Source: an uncultured Oscillospiraceae bacterium (GTDB lineage: Bacteria; Bacillota; Clostridia; Oscillospirales; Ruminococcaceae). Taken from it: a DNA stretch of 64,000 bases. The notes under the pieces were generated by a model. The model was not told the origin of the DNA. It did no database searches and saw only the letters and a program-made list of their open reading frames with translations. Below, one piece after another: positions 33,174 through 42,053 of the stretch (positions are counted from its first letter, which is position 1; every line of letters starts with the position of its first letter). The position numbers were made by a program, and so were the translations under genes. Location: assembly GCA_934466455.1 (NCBI GenBank), contig CAKSLF010000010.1, forward strand, positions 7,286 to 71,285, in the 5' to 3' direction.

Positions 33174-34756
33174 ACTGTACCCCCGCCAAGCTTTTCAAGC
33201 ACCTTTTCCGCACAGCGGATTCCGTCGGCGGCTGCGCTCATTATGCCGCCGGCATAACCTGCGCCCTCCGCACAGGGAAAAAGCCCCTCTGCGCCGACTG
33301 CTTCGAGGGAAGCTTCGCTTCTTATGATGCGGACCGGTGAGCTTGTGCGGGTTTCCGGCGCAGTGAGCACGGAATCCGCCGCAGCAAAGCCCGCAAGCTT
33401 TTTATCAAAATTAAGCAGCCCCTGCCGCAGAACGGAGATTATCTGCGCCGGAAAAAGAGAGGAAATATCCGCCTCCGCAACGCCTCTTGCATAGGTAGGC
33501 TCTACCCTGCCGAATTTTGAAGCACCGCCGCCGAGAAAAGCACCCGCCGTTTGCGCCGGAGCTTTTCCGCCGCCGAGGACAAAGGCGGCGTGCTCGATTT
33601 TTTCCTGAAAATCCATTGCCTTAAAAGGGTCGCCGTCAAAGTCCTCCGCCGAAACGGAGCATACCAAAGCCGAATTTGCGTTTTTTCCGTCCCTTGCAAA
33701 GCAGCTCATGCCGTTTGTTACAACGGCCTCGTCATGGTCTGCGGCGGGCACGACATATCCGCCCGGGCACATACAAAAGGTATAGGCACAGCGGTTTTCC
33801 GTTTTATACGAAAGCTGATATTCCGCAGCCCAAAGAGCGGGATTTTCCGCAAAATCACCGTACTGGGCACGGTTTATATCCTCCTGAAGATGCTCGATTC
33901 TTACGCCGACGGAAAAGGGCTTTGCCTCCATGAGCACGCCTTTTGTTTTGAGCACGGAAAAGGTATCCCTTGCGCTGTGACCGGCGGCAAGGATAATATT
34001 TTCCGCCGGAATTTGAGCATCGTTTACGGTTACGGAGCGCACCTTTCCGCTTTTGACCTCAATATCCGTCACCTGCGAAAGAAAATGCACCTCTCCGCCA
34101 AGGGAGATTACCTCCTCCCTTATGCTTTTTACCACGCTTCGGAGCCTGTCCGTGCCTATATGCGGCTTTGCTTTTATCAATATCTCGCCCGGTGCGCCGT
34201 GTTTTTCAAACTCTCTGAGCACAAAATCGCACCGAGGGTCGTTTATTCTTGTTGTCAGCTTTCCGTCGCTGAAGGTGCCCGCTCCGCCCTCGCCGAACTG
34301 TACATTTGCTTCTCTGTTCAAAGCACCGCCCCGCCAATATTCCTCAACTGCGGCGGCACGCTCCTCCACCTTTGCTCCACGCTCAAAAATAATCGGTCTT
34401 GCACCTGCGCGGGCAAGATAAAGCCCGGCAAACATTCCCGCAGGGCCGAAGCCGATTATAACCGGGCGGATTTTCGGCTCGCTTTTCAGCATAGGTATAT
34501 GTGCCGGCGCAATTTTACGAAGGGCGATGTTTTTTGCACGGTGCTTTTCATAAATCCGTTCCTCATCCTCGCAGGAAACCGCAACCGAGCATACAAGGCG
34601 CACATTTTCCTTATTCCTTGCGTCCACGGAAATTCTTGCTATGCTCGTGCTCAAATTTTGAGCACGGCGCAAGCCGAGCAGAGAGAGAGCTTTTTCAAAA
34701 GCTCTCTCCTTCGGCTCTGTCGGAGAAATTTTTATCTCTGAAACTATAATCGGCAT
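33170..34756 (-). CDS. FAD-dependent oxidoreductase (COG2509 type)
   Basis: The 528-residue product has an N-terminal domain of about 90 residues, then the dinucleotide-binding motif VIIGFGPAGMFAGLYLARAGARPIIFERG (near 100), the substrate/FAD region QFGEGGAGTFSDGKLTTR and a C-terminal FAD motif ending CAEGAGYAGGIMSAAADG. This is a common uncharacterised family of flavoproteins in Firmicutes. It contains an inverted pair of the recurring GTGCTCAA word within codons for RAQNLST. Confidence 0.88.
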   Translation of the reverse strand: MPIIVSEIKISPTEPKERAFEKALSLLGLRRAQNLSTSIARISVDARNKENVRLVCSVAVSCEDEERIYEKHRAKNIALRKIAPAHIPMLKSEPKIRPVIIGFGPAGMFAGLYLARAGARPIIFERGAKVEERAAAVEEYWRGGALNREANVQFGEGGAGTFSDGKLTTRINDPRCDFVLREFEKHGAPGEILIKAKPHIGTDRLRSVVKSIREEVISLGGEVHFLSQVTDIEVKSGKVRSVTVNDAQIPAENIILAAGHSARDTFSVLKTKGVLMEAKPFSVGVRIEHLQEDINRAQYGDFAENPALWAAEYQLSYKTENRCAYTFCMCPGGYVVPAADHDEAVVTNGMSCFARDGKNANSALVCSVSAEDFDGDPFKAMDFQEKIEHAAFVLGGGKAPAQTAGAFLGGGASKFGRVEPTYARGVAEADISSLFPAQIISVLRQGLLNFDKKLAGFAAADSVLTAPETRTSSPVRIIRSEASLEAVGAEGLFPCAEGAGYAGGIMSAAADGIRCAEKVLEKLGGGTV

Positions 34757-34776
34757 TTTTCTTTCCTTTACAAAAG

Positions 34777-34817
34777 AAAGGGGTTCAAACTTTTTTATAA
34801 AAAATCCGAACCCTTTT
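34777..34817 (-). terminator. Probable terminator of the cdaA-cdaR unit
   Basis: Ten-bp arms (34777-34786 and 34808-34817, one G-U) with an inner A/T palindrome, seven bases after the cdaR stop. Confidence 0.45.
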
Positions 34818-34823
34818 CATATT

Positions 34824-36083
34824 TTACTGTTTTTTTACGCTTACGGTTACGGAATAGCTTCCCGCAGCCCATGCGGGGCTGCCATCGGGAAGAAGTATTT
34901 CCGCCTGTATTTTATATTGCCCGGCTTGGCTTATTTCTCTGGTGCTCATATCAACCTGGGCGATTATGTCCCCGGCGGAAAGGCTATCCACAAATTCCTT
35001 CGGTCCGACAATTTTTACGGCTATCTTTCCGGCGTTTGCGTTTGCTTTGTATCCAACCGGCACATTTACTATATTGATCTGCTTTACATTAAATGTGGCT
35101 TCCTCATATCCCTCAAGGTCAAAATCAAGCCTTACGGAATCTATATTGTTCACTCCGCTTATTCCCGCCGGGAACGAAACATCGAACTCAAAACCGGTAT
35201 TTTCCAAGGTAAGCTCCCTTAAATCAACATATCCGAGGAAAATCGTGCTGTATTTATCTATTGCGTTTTTGCTGCCCTCGGCAAATACGGAATATTGTGA
35301 AAGAACATATTTCAGAGAATATTTGTCGAATGTTTCCGGCATATTGGTGTAGCCGAACTCAAAGGGAATATTCTTTGTCTGATAGATAGGAACATACACC
35401 GTTGCGGAGCTGCTGCTTACGGTAATCTCTTTTTTGTTATATTCGATTACCTCGCCGTCCTTATCCACAAGCACAACATCGCCGACAACGGCGACAGTTT
35501 CGCTGTGTTCACCGGAAAGCGAAACGCTTACCTTTGCGGCGGAGATGTTTTCAAGATCCTTTTCCGGTCCGATTATTGTTATTTCCAACGGATCCGTAAA
35601 AATTTCTTCCTGGAGGCAATCGTCCGGCACGGTATAATCCCCAAGCACAATATAGCCGAGGGGGAGAGTTTTTTCAACATACTTATCAAACTTTACCGTC
35701 ATGGTATCCGGCGAAACGGAAACGATTTCAAAATCCTTTCCGCTTGTGTTTCTTGCCACAAGCTCAAGGGAGTATTTTCCCGCTCCGGAAACACCGGAAA
35801 GCGACGGCGAAACGGAAATATCCTCCGCAGTAACGCCGCCTATTACGGAACGCCGCCCGCTTATTACCACATCAACGGTGGTTTCGCCGCCCTCGATTGT
35901 GGAAAGGTTCATCTGTCCGAGTATTCCGGACTGGGTATTTATATTAACTCCGACGCCGGAAACGGTTGTTTCTCCCGTCGGACGCAAAACCGTTGATACA
36001 ACAAGCCAAATCACAACGGATATTGCAACGGAAAGTGCCCACAAAACCTTTTTGTTTTTGAAAAGAGAGTCCTTATTGTTCAT
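34824..36083 (-). CDS. cdaR: CdaR, regulator of diadenylate cyclase (YbbR repeats)
   Basis: It has one N-terminal membrane helix (residues 13-32, WALSVAISVVIWLVVSTV) and an extracellular chain of YbbR repeats: the recurring pattern of a Pro-x-Gly turn and KTLPLGYIV, TKNIPFEF and KQINIVNVPVGY strands marks about four units in 419 residues. In Bacillus subtilis CdaR binds CdaA across the membrane and tunes c-di-AMP output. The start ATG 36083 overlaps the end of cdaA by 11 bases. glmM, the usual third gene, is not here. Confidence 0.9.
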   Translation of the reverse strand: MNNKDSLFKNKKVLWALSVAISVVIWLVVSTVLRPTGETTVSGVGVNINTQSGILGQMNLSTIEGGETTVDVVISGRRSVIGGVTAEDISVSPSLSGVSGAGKYSLELVARNTSGKDFEIVSVSPDTMTVKFDKYVEKTLPLGYIVLGDYTVPDDCLQEEIFTDPLEITIIGPEKDLENISAAKVSVSLSGEHSETVAVVGDVVLVDKDGEVIEYNKKEITVSSSSATVYVPIYQTKNIPFEFGYTNMPETFDKYSLKYVLSQYSVFAEGSKNAIDKYSTIFLGYVDLRELTLENTGFEFDVSFPAGISGVNNIDSVRLDFDLEGYEEATFNVKQINIVNVPVGYKANANAGKIAVKIVGPKEFVDSLSAGDIIAQVDMSTREISQAGQYKIQAEILLPDGSPAWAAGSYSVTVSVKKQ

Positions 36084-36948
36084 CGGTTTTGCCCCCCTCC
36101 TCCGTTTTTTTATCCTTCGGCTCGGTTTTTTCGTTTATAAGCAGCTCTTCAAGCTTGCGCTTTAGGGTCACGGGATCAAGCTCTCTTGTAAGCTGACCGT
36201 TGACCGCCATGGAGATTATTCCCGTTTCTTCCGAAACGACGACGGCGACTGCGTCGCTGTTTTCGCTTATGCCAAGGGCGGCGCGGTGGCGTGTTCCGAG
36301 CATATTGCTTATATCATAGTTTTCCGAAAGCGGCAAAAAGCAACCTGCCGCATAAATTCTTCCGCCCCGGATTATCGTTGCGCCGTCGTGCATCGGAGCA
36401 TTATGGAAGAATATATTTCCGATTATCTCCTTGCTTGGGTCGGCGTTTACGATAGTGCCGGTTGCGATTATCTCGCCAAGCTTTGTTTCCCTCTCAAAAA
36501 CAATAAGCGCACCGACATCGTGCTTTGAAAGCTCCGAAACGCCGTCCACAACCTTTGTTATACAGCTTTTCATCAAAGCCTCGTCGTCAAGATGCTCGCT
36601 GTTAAAGTTAAAAAAGCTTAGATTTGATATTTTTGATTTGCCCATGCTCTCAAGCGCATGGCGAAGCTCCGGCTGAAACACAACGATAATGGCTATCATA
36701 CCGAAGCTGAATACCTGCTCCAAAATATAGGAGGTGCTCTTTAAGGTAAACTCCGAGGCAAAGAAATACAAAACCAAAAGAAGGCAGATTCCCTTGATAA
36801 GCTGACCCGCACGGCTGTTGGAAGCAAAGCGCAGCACCTTATACAAAAGAAAAGCAACGATGATTATATCAAAAAAATCGCTTAAACTAAAGGTTTTAAG
36901 CACATTCAAAATATTGTTCCAGTTAAGTGCAAAATCCGGAGTTGTCAA
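36073..36948 (-). CDS. cdaA: Diadenylate cyclase CdaA
   Basis: It makes c-di-AMP from two ATP at the membrane. Three N-terminal helices (about 10-90) precede a DisA_N cyclase domain with both signature motifs, DGATIIRGGRI and GTRHRAALGISE. TTG 36948 is chosen because AGAGGGG lies seven bases upstream; an ATG at 36972 is possible. The C-terminal tail is Lys/Glu-rich. c-di-AMP controls K+ uptake, and a KtrAB system is encoded at 7.3-9.3 kb. Confidence 0.94.
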   Translation of the reverse strand: MTTPDFALNWNNILNVLKTFSLSDFFDIIIVAFLLYKVLRFASNSRAGQLIKGICLLLVLYFFASEFTLKSTSYILEQVFSFGMIAIIVVFQPELRHALESMGKSKISNLSFFNFNSEHLDDEALMKSCITKVVDGVSELSKHDVGALIVFERETKLGEIIATGTIVNADPSKEIIGNIFFHNAPMHDGATIIRGGRIYAAGCFLPLSENYDISNMLGTRHRAALGISENSDAVAVVVSEETGIISMAVNGQLTRELDPVTLKRKLEELLINEKTEPKDKKTEEGGKTDEQ

Positions 36949-37114
36949 AGCTTTTTCCCCTCTTTTCCCCATGCTCAAAAAAAGAGCCGTCCCGAATTTT
37001 TCCGCCTTTTCAAAAAAATCAAAAAGCGGATTTTTCTATATATATAATATCACATCTATATGCTTTTTCAAGCCCTATTTTGTGAACAAATTACAGCCCG
37101 CCGTAATTTTAACT

Positions 37115-38260
37115 TCAAGCATCCTTCGCTGCCGAATGAATTATACGGCAAAGCTTTACCGCTTCGTCAAAAGTATTCATATAGCCGACGCTTATCCGGC
37201 AGGTTCCCCGGTTTTGGGTTCCGAGCTTTCTGTGGGCAAGGGCGGAGCAATGAAATCCGCCCCGAACGGCAACGCCCTTTTCCGACAAAAGAGCCGCCGT
37301 CATCTCCCCGGTAAGATCGCCGAGAACAAAGGAGATTACCGGGGCGGAGGTTTGCTCCTCCGGCAGCGGCGCAAAGAGCTTTGCTCCCTTAATCCCGGAA
37401 ATTTCCGCATAAATCATCTTTGCAAGCTGCATTTCCCGCCTTGCAATATTTTTTTCGCCCTCTTTTGCGACCTTTTTTGCTCCGGCAAGAAGCCCGCAAA
37501 TTCCCGGAACATTAAGCGTACCGCTTTCAAGCCGCTCCGGCATATCCTCAGGCTGGGTAAAATCCAAAGAAAAGCTTCCCGTTCCGCCAAAAAGCATCGG
37601 GCGCAGAATTTCCGGACGGCTTGCCGCAAGGATTCCCGTGCCCATAGGACCGAGCAGCCCTTTATGACCCGGCGCACACAAAAAATCTATATTCTGCGCC
37701 GCCATATCGTATTTTTCCGTTCCTGCGGTTTGGGCTGCGTCCAAAAGAAAAAGTGCGCCGTTTTCGTGGGCAAGGGCGGCAAGCCGCTCTGTCGGAAGCT
37801 TTATTCCGATAACATTGGAAGCACCCGTTACCGCAATAAGCTTTGTATCCGGGCGCAACGCCCTCTTAAAATTTGCAAGAGTTTTGTCCTCGTCATTCAA
37901 ATCCACCTCCGCAACGGAAAAATTTCCCTCCCCGCAGGCTTGCATATCGTAAAGCGGGCGCAAAACGGAATTATGCTCAAGGTCGGATATTATGCAATGC
38001 CCGCCGAGGGCTGCGCTTCTTATCGCAATGTTAAGCGATTCGGTACAGTTTTTCGTAAAAACAACATTTTCCGGCTCCGGGCAGCCAAAAAGCTCCGCTA
38101 TCCGCTCCCGGCAATCGAACACCCTTGCGGAGGTTTCCATAGCCATTTTGTGTCCGCTTCTTCCCGGGTTTGCGCCGTAATAGGCAAGAGCGTCGGAAAC
38201 GGCGGATTTTACCTCCGCCGGTTTCGGAAACGAAGTTGCGGCGTTGTCAAAATAGAGCAT
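37115..38260 (-). CDS. Cysteine desulfurase-type aminotransferase (class V)
   Basis: The PLP lysine is in APGHKGLLGPMG, with the DAAQT motif of the cofactor Asp about 25 residues before it. The active-site loop carries Cys in RGGFHCSALAH, consistent with removing sulfur or selenium from cysteine or selenocysteine. The 381 residues match the TIGR01977-type desulfurases rather than NifS/IscS. ATG 38260 follows GGGAGG. Its start overlaps the DUF3343 stop (TGATG), and the pair is a recurrent module, pointing to sulfur or selenium transfer. Confidence 0.88.
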   Translation of the reverse strand: MLYFDNAATSFPKPAEVKSAVSDALAYYGANPGRSGHKMAMETSARVFDCRERIAELFGCPEPENVVFTKNCTESLNIAIRSAALGGHCIISDLEHNSVLRPLYDMQACGEGNFSVAEVDLNDEDKTLANFKRALRPDTKLIAVTGASNVIGIKLPTERLAALAHENGALFLLDAAQTAGTEKYDMAAQNIDFLCAPGHKGLLGPMGTGILAASRPEILRPMLFGGTGSFSLDFTQPEDMPERLESGTLNVPGICGLLAGAKKVAKEGEKNIARREMQLAKMIYAEISGIKGAKLFAPLPEEQTSAPVISFVLGDLTGEMTAALLSEKGVAVRGGFHCSALAHRKLGTQNRGTCRISVGYMNTFDEAVKLCRIIHSAAKDA

Positions 38261-38478
38261 CACCGCACCTCCCTTATCTCGTTTACCCTAACTCCCCTCT
38301 TTTTAAGAATGTCCGACATCTCCTCAAGGTTTCCGAAAGCCCTTATTACATAGCCGCAGCCATAGGGATTTATTGTTCCGTCCCGAAGAACATAGGCTCT
38401 GTAACCCCTTTGGGAAAGCAGTTTTTCCCCTTTCATTGCGGTGGTTACGGAGCTTACAAGAAAATAATATTCTTTCAT
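38260..38478 (-). CDS. DUF3343 protein, putative sulfur/selenium carrier
   Basis: The 72-residue product has the family opening (YYFLVSSVTTAMKGEKLL) and a central Cys in NPYGCGYVI, the proposed carrier residue. It is directly coupled by TGATG to the cysteine desulfurase gene downstream, its likely partner. This family assignment is from memory of its typical context. Confidence 0.85.
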   Translation of the reverse strand: MKEYYFLVSSVTTAMKGEKLLSQRGYRAYVLRDGTINPYGCGYVIRAFGNLEEMSDILKKRGVRVNEIREVR

Positions 38479-38606
38479 ATATCATACCGCCATTCGTGGT
38501 AAAATTATTTTATTTGGGGCAGTATTATTATATGGAGGGGCGGCTTTTTTTGCGGCAAACACTGTCGCTTTGCAAAAAGCCGCAGCTTTTTTTGCCCTTT
38601 GCAAAG

Positions 38607-38645
38607 ACAAAAGCGGCTTTCCTTTCGGAAAGCCGCTTTTTTTAT
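38607..38645 (-). terminator. Terminator of mltG
   Basis: A perfect 12-bp stem (38611-38622, 38627-38638) with A and T runs both sides. Confidence 0.85.
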
Positions 38646-38663
38646 CTCTGCCTGTATCAAAAA

Positions 38664-40187
38664 TCAGCCGCCAAGACCCGCAGCAGCCATATTTGCTTCG
38701 TGCTCGTCGTGAGTCTTTGCCCAATAGAACTTTCCGGAGGAATCCGCAAGGAAGTAATAATCCTTGCCGTGGTTTTCCACATCCGGATTAAGGGCTGCTT
38801 CTATTGCATTTGCGCCGGGGTTGGAAACCGGTCCGACCGGCAAGCCCTTTTTGTAATAGGTATCATAAGAGGTATGGTACGCTTCGTCAAGGGCTTCGTC
38901 GCTTCCGACATAGGGTTCGATTTCGTCACGGTAATAGAAATAAGTTACATCGGACTGGAGATACGGAAGTCCGGAATTCTTTGCAAGACGGTTGTGGAAT
39001 ACGGCGGAAACGCCCCTCATATCGGCGACATCCGCTGCCTCGGATTGGATTACGGAAGCGAGGGTTATAACCTGCTCAAGGCTCATTCCAAGCTCCTGCA
39101 TACGCTCGTAATAGCTTGCGGTTATTTTATTGTTGAAGTTATCCACAAATTTTGCAAGTACGCTTCTCGGCTTCATATCGAGGTAGAATTCGTAGGTATC
39201 CGGGAAGAGGTAGCCCTCCCACTTATGATAGATATACTCGCTTGTGCCCATCATGGACTCAAACTCATAATCAAAGCTTGCAGTATCAACGACCTCCATA
39301 AATTCATCGTAGCCGCAAACGCCGTTTTCTTCAAGCTTTTTGGCAATCTGCGTTGCCGTCATGCCCTCATAGAAGGTTATAGTAACGGTCTTGCGCTCAA
39401 GCTCCCTGCTGCGGAGGGCAAGGAAAATTTGGTCATAGCCAAGGTTTGAATTCAGGGTATAGGTACCGGCATAAAGACGGTTTTGCATTTTCTTTACATA
39501 TGCGTAAACCTCAAAAGCAAACGGCTCGTCGATAATTCCCTTATCCTTTAGAATATCGGCAATATCGCCGAGGCTTGCGCCCTCCGGAATTGTGACTTCG
39601 GTTTCATAGCTCTGTTTGCTGAAGCCGACAAGGTCGTTTATGCTGGAGAGGGCAAAATATGCGATAAATACAGAAGCAGCAAGGACGCCGGAAACCCAGA
39701 TAAGCGTGATGAGCCAATTTATAAGCGTTTTTTTCTTTCTTTCGCTTTGTATTTCGCCTACCGTTTCTTCGTCGCTGTAATCATCGTAATATTCTTTGTC
39801 GGGCATTTCCCGAATATTTTCTTCTTTTTCCTTTTCGTGCTTTGCAAAAATTCCGCCGAAGAGCTTTTCCCGCTCCGACCCCTCCGATTTTTTCTGCGGA
39901 ACCTTTTTCGGAGCCTCCGTTTCTTCCTCATCCTCGTCCTCATCGGAGGGCGGCGGCGGAGAAAAAGTGTCCTCCTCCGATGGGGGCGGCGGAGAAAAAG
40001 CGTCGTCATCGTCAAAATTCAGCGGAGTGCGGCTTTTTGTCGGTTGCTCCGCCCCATCCTTATTTCTTTGGGCGTTGTCATTAAAAAAGGAGGAAAACAC
40101 AAATTCGTCGTCATCCGGCTGCTGTTGGGCGGAATTGTTATTGTTTTCAAGTCCTTTGAAGAAATCCTCAAATTCTTTATTGTTCAT
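38664..40187 (-). CDS. mltG: Endolytic transglycosylase MltG
   Basis: It cleaves nascent glycan strands in the periplasmic space next to elongating peptidoglycan synthases. An acidic cytoplasmic region of about 155 residues with two FSPPPPS(E/D)ED repeats precedes a membrane helix (about 155-180). A LysM-like stretch follows, then the YceG domain with catalytic Glu in LASVIQSEAADVADMRGVSAVFHNRL, and the PVGPVSNPGANAIEAALNP signature. The cytoplasmic part is unusually long and low in complexity. Confidence 0.93.
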   Translation of the reverse strand: MNNKEFEDFFKGLENNNNSAQQQPDDDEFVFSSFFNDNAQRNKDGAEQPTKSRTPLNFDDDDAFSPPPPSEEDTFSPPPPSDEDEDEEETEAPKKVPQKKSEGSEREKLFGGIFAKHEKEKEENIREMPDKEYYDDYSDEETVGEIQSERKKKTLINWLITLIWVSGVLAASVFIAYFALSSINDLVGFSKQSYETEVTIPEGASLGDIADILKDKGIIDEPFAFEVYAYVKKMQNRLYAGTYTLNSNLGYDQIFLALRSRELERKTVTITFYEGMTATQIAKKLEENGVCGYDEFMEVVDTASFDYEFESMMGTSEYIYHKWEGYLFPDTYEFYLDMKPRSVLAKFVDNFNNKITASYYERMQELGMSLEQVITLASVIQSEAADVADMRGVSAVFHNRLAKNSGLPYLQSDVTYFYYRDEIEPYVGSDEALDEAYHTSYDTYYKKGLPVGPVSNPGANAIEAALNPDVENHGKDYYFLADSSGKFYWAKTHDEHEANMAAAGLGG

Positions 40188-40315
40188 AAAGCTCCTCCGT
40201 TTGGTATAAAAAGTAACCGATACAGGTGGTTTTTCATATGATATAACATACCGGCAAGAGGACGGAAAAAGCCGCCCAAAGCCCGTATTAAACTTATTTC
40301 GCGAGGTGAAATTTC

Positions 40316-40492
40316 ATGTTCGGAAACAACTGCTGCTGGTGGATAATCATTCTTATCCTTCTCTTTGCCTGTTGCGGAAACGGCTGTGGCTGCGGCTATG
40401 GCTATAACAACGGCTGCGGCTGCGGAAACGGCTGCGGCGGCTGCGGCTGCGACAATGGCTGCGGCTGCGGAAACGGCTGCGGCTGCGGCTGA
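40316..40492 (+). CDS. Cysteine/glycine-rich 58-residue protein
   Basis: ATG 40316 is five bases after GCGAGGTGAA. A short hydrophobic helix (WWIIILILLFA, residues 8-18) is followed by about 38 residues of CG repeats with Asn and Tyr, some 18 Cys in all. Similar short Cys/Gly-rich proteins of Clostridia are annotated as chorion-class high-cysteine proteins. It could be a metal binder or a cross-linked spore-coat element. It is a separate unit divergent from mltG and followed by a terminator. The DNA repeat GGCTGC is coding and not a tandem array. Confidence 0.7.
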   Translation: MFGNNCCWWIIILILLFACCGNGCGCGYGYNNGCGCGNGCGGCGCDNGCGCGNGCGCG

Positions 40493-40516
40493 TCCTCCCG
40501 GCTTCCATAGCTCCCG

Positions 40517-40545
40517 CCCCGTGCTTTTGCACGGGGTATTTTTTT
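40517..40545 (+). terminator. Terminator of the Cys-rich gene
   Basis: Stem CCCCGTGC/GCACGGGG (40517-40524, 40529-40536) and T-run. It also faces the DJ-1 gene. Confidence 0.82.
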
Positions 40546-40559
40546 GCGGCAAAGGCTTT

Positions 40560-41093
40560 TTATTTTGCGTACATATTCCGGATAAAATCCTCCGCAGCTT
40601 TTGATTCGACCGCTCCCGCAAGAAGTGCGGCAAAATCCGCCGAAGCCGCCGGACCGTTTGCGGTAACGAGCTTTCCGTCCCGCTCCGTCTTTTTTGCGGT
40701 ATAAATACCCTCGGCAACCTCAAAGCCCGGGTAGCAGGTATACCTTTTTTCGAAAAGCGCACCCGTTCCCGCAAGCACAACTCCCGGTGCGGCGCAAATT
40801 GCACCGATTACGAGATCGTGCTCAAGAGCAAAGGCGATTGCGTTTTTTACGGCGGCGGAGGCGGCAAGGTTTGCCGCACCGGGCATTCCGCCGGGAAAAA
40901 CAACGGCTTTTGCCCTTGCGGGGTCAAATTCGTCCTCCGCAATATCCGCCGCCACGGTAAGACCGAATGCGCTTTTTACGGTTTTTGAGCCTACGCCGAC
41001 GGTTTTTACCTTTATTCCGGCACGCAAAAGCAAATCTCTGGTTTGGAGTGCCTCTATATCCTCAAAGCCCTCCGCAAGAAAAATATATACCAT
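40560..41093 (-). CDS. DJ-1/PfpI family protein
   Basis: The 177-residue product has the family nucleophile Cys in GAICAAPGVVL and the acidic residue in AEGFEDIEA, both typical of the DJ-1/YajL group. VVFPGGMPGAANLAAS precedes the elbow. Possible roles are a redox chaperone or deglycase-like activity; the substrate is unsettled for this family. It is six bases upstream of thyX's end on the same strand, so the two are likely co-transcribed. Confidence 0.9.
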   Translation of the reverse strand: MVYIFLAEGFEDIEALQTRDLLLRAGIKVKTVGVGSKTVKSAFGLTVAADIAEDEFDPARAKAVVFPGGMPGAANLAASAAVKNAIAFALEHDLVIGAICAAPGVVLAGTGALFEKRYTCYPGFEVAEGIYTAKKTERDGKLVTANGPAASADFAALLAGAVESKAAEDFIRNMYAK

Positions 41094-41098
41094 AAAAT

Positions 41099-41863
41099 TT
41101 ACCCTTTCTTTTCAAAAACAAGTTCCGTCCTTGGCTTTCCGCAGGTCATTTTTCCCTCGGAGCACCTGCCCTCCGTCACGCAGGCGGGTCCGGCGTTTGC
41201 AAAAAGCGCAGGAGCGGCTTCTCGGCAAAGGCGAAGCATCTCGTCCGCAACGGCACGAATCTCCCATTGGGCACGGTTGCAGCAGCGCAGACGGAAGAAA
41301 TTATGCAGACTGCGGACATTCATCGTAACGACCATTTTTGTTTCGCAGGCATTCGGAAGGACAAAGCGGGCGTCCTCATTTGCGATTTTTGCGGCAAGCT
41401 TTTCCGCTTCCTCCGGGGTTTTTCCCTGCTCAACAAGCTTTTCCGCCGCATTTTTCTGCAAAATCCGGGCAAGGCGGGAATATCCCTCGGCGCATGACCG
41501 CATTATTTTATCATACTCCGCAAGAGCCTCCTCATCGGCGGCAATGCTTGGCGGCGTTACAAACTCAAAATCCTCAAGGCGGACATACCGCTGGCTCTGC
41601 ACGCTGAAGGAGGCTATTCTGTGGCGGGTCATTTGGGCAAGAAAAGCCCGGGAAACGCCCTCTATCCCAAAGGTGAAGCTTGCGTGCTCAAGCGGACTTT
41701 CGTGCCCAAGGCGTTCCAGCATCTCCACATAGGAGCGGGCTTTTTCGTCGGTAAGTCCGTCAAAAAGCTCGTCTGCGCCGGAATGGCTGTAACACAGCCT
41801 TGCGGCGGCGGCAACGGTTTTTTCCGGAAGCGGAGTATGGCAAAGAAGCGTAACTTTCGGCAT
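41099..41863 (-). CDS. thyX: Flavin-dependent thymidylate synthase ThyX
   Basis: It methylates dUMP to dTMP with methylene-tetrahydrofolate and FAD. The ThyX motif RHRIASFSVQSQRY is exact in its key residues. The HESPLEHASFTF block and LPNACETKMVVTMNVRSLHNFFRLR follow. The 254 residues are normal. ATG 41863 follows AAAGGTGGA; a frame extending to 41923 has no site. No thyA is in the window. Confidence 0.95.
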   Translation of the reverse strand: MPKVTLLCHTPLPEKTVAAAARLCYSHSGADELFDGLTDEKARSYVEMLERLGHESPLEHASFTFGIEGVSRAFLAQMTRHRIASFSVQSQRYVRLEDFEFVTPPSIAADEEALAEYDKIMRSCAEGYSRLARILQKNAAEKLVEQGKTPEEAEKLAAKIANEDARFVLPNACETKMVVTMNVRSLHNFFRLRCCNRAQWEIRAVADEMLRLCREAAPALFANAGPACVTEGRCSEGKMTCGKPRTELVFEKKG

Positions 41864-42001
41864 TTTTATTCCACCTTTATTTTGAATTTTCCCGAAGCCG
41901 CCGAACAGGGCAAGGCTCCGCATTATGTTGATAGTTATAATTTATTATAATACCAAACGCCGCTTATATCAAGCGGGCGGCGCAAAAATTAAGAAATCGG
42001 T

Positions 42002-42033
42002 AAAAAAATGCTCTCCGCATAAAGCGGAGAGCA
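42002..42033 (-). terminator. Terminator of the lipoprotein gene
   Basis: Stem TGCTCTCCGC/GCGGAGAGCA (42009-42018, 42024-42033) with T-run on the minus strand. Confidence 0.8.
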
Positions 42034-42053
42034 CCGGAAAATTTTTTCTGTTT

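Noticed and set aside
36818..38353. 511-codon plus-strand ORF
   Set aside because: Antisense to cdaA and the desulfurase gene, and rich in Arg, Lys and Cys without a domain.
40365..40492. Tandem repeat or CRISPR-like array
   Set aside because: The GGCTGC repeat is in-frame coding for CG repeats of one small protein; units are too short and there are no spacers. I saw no CRISPR array elsewhere.
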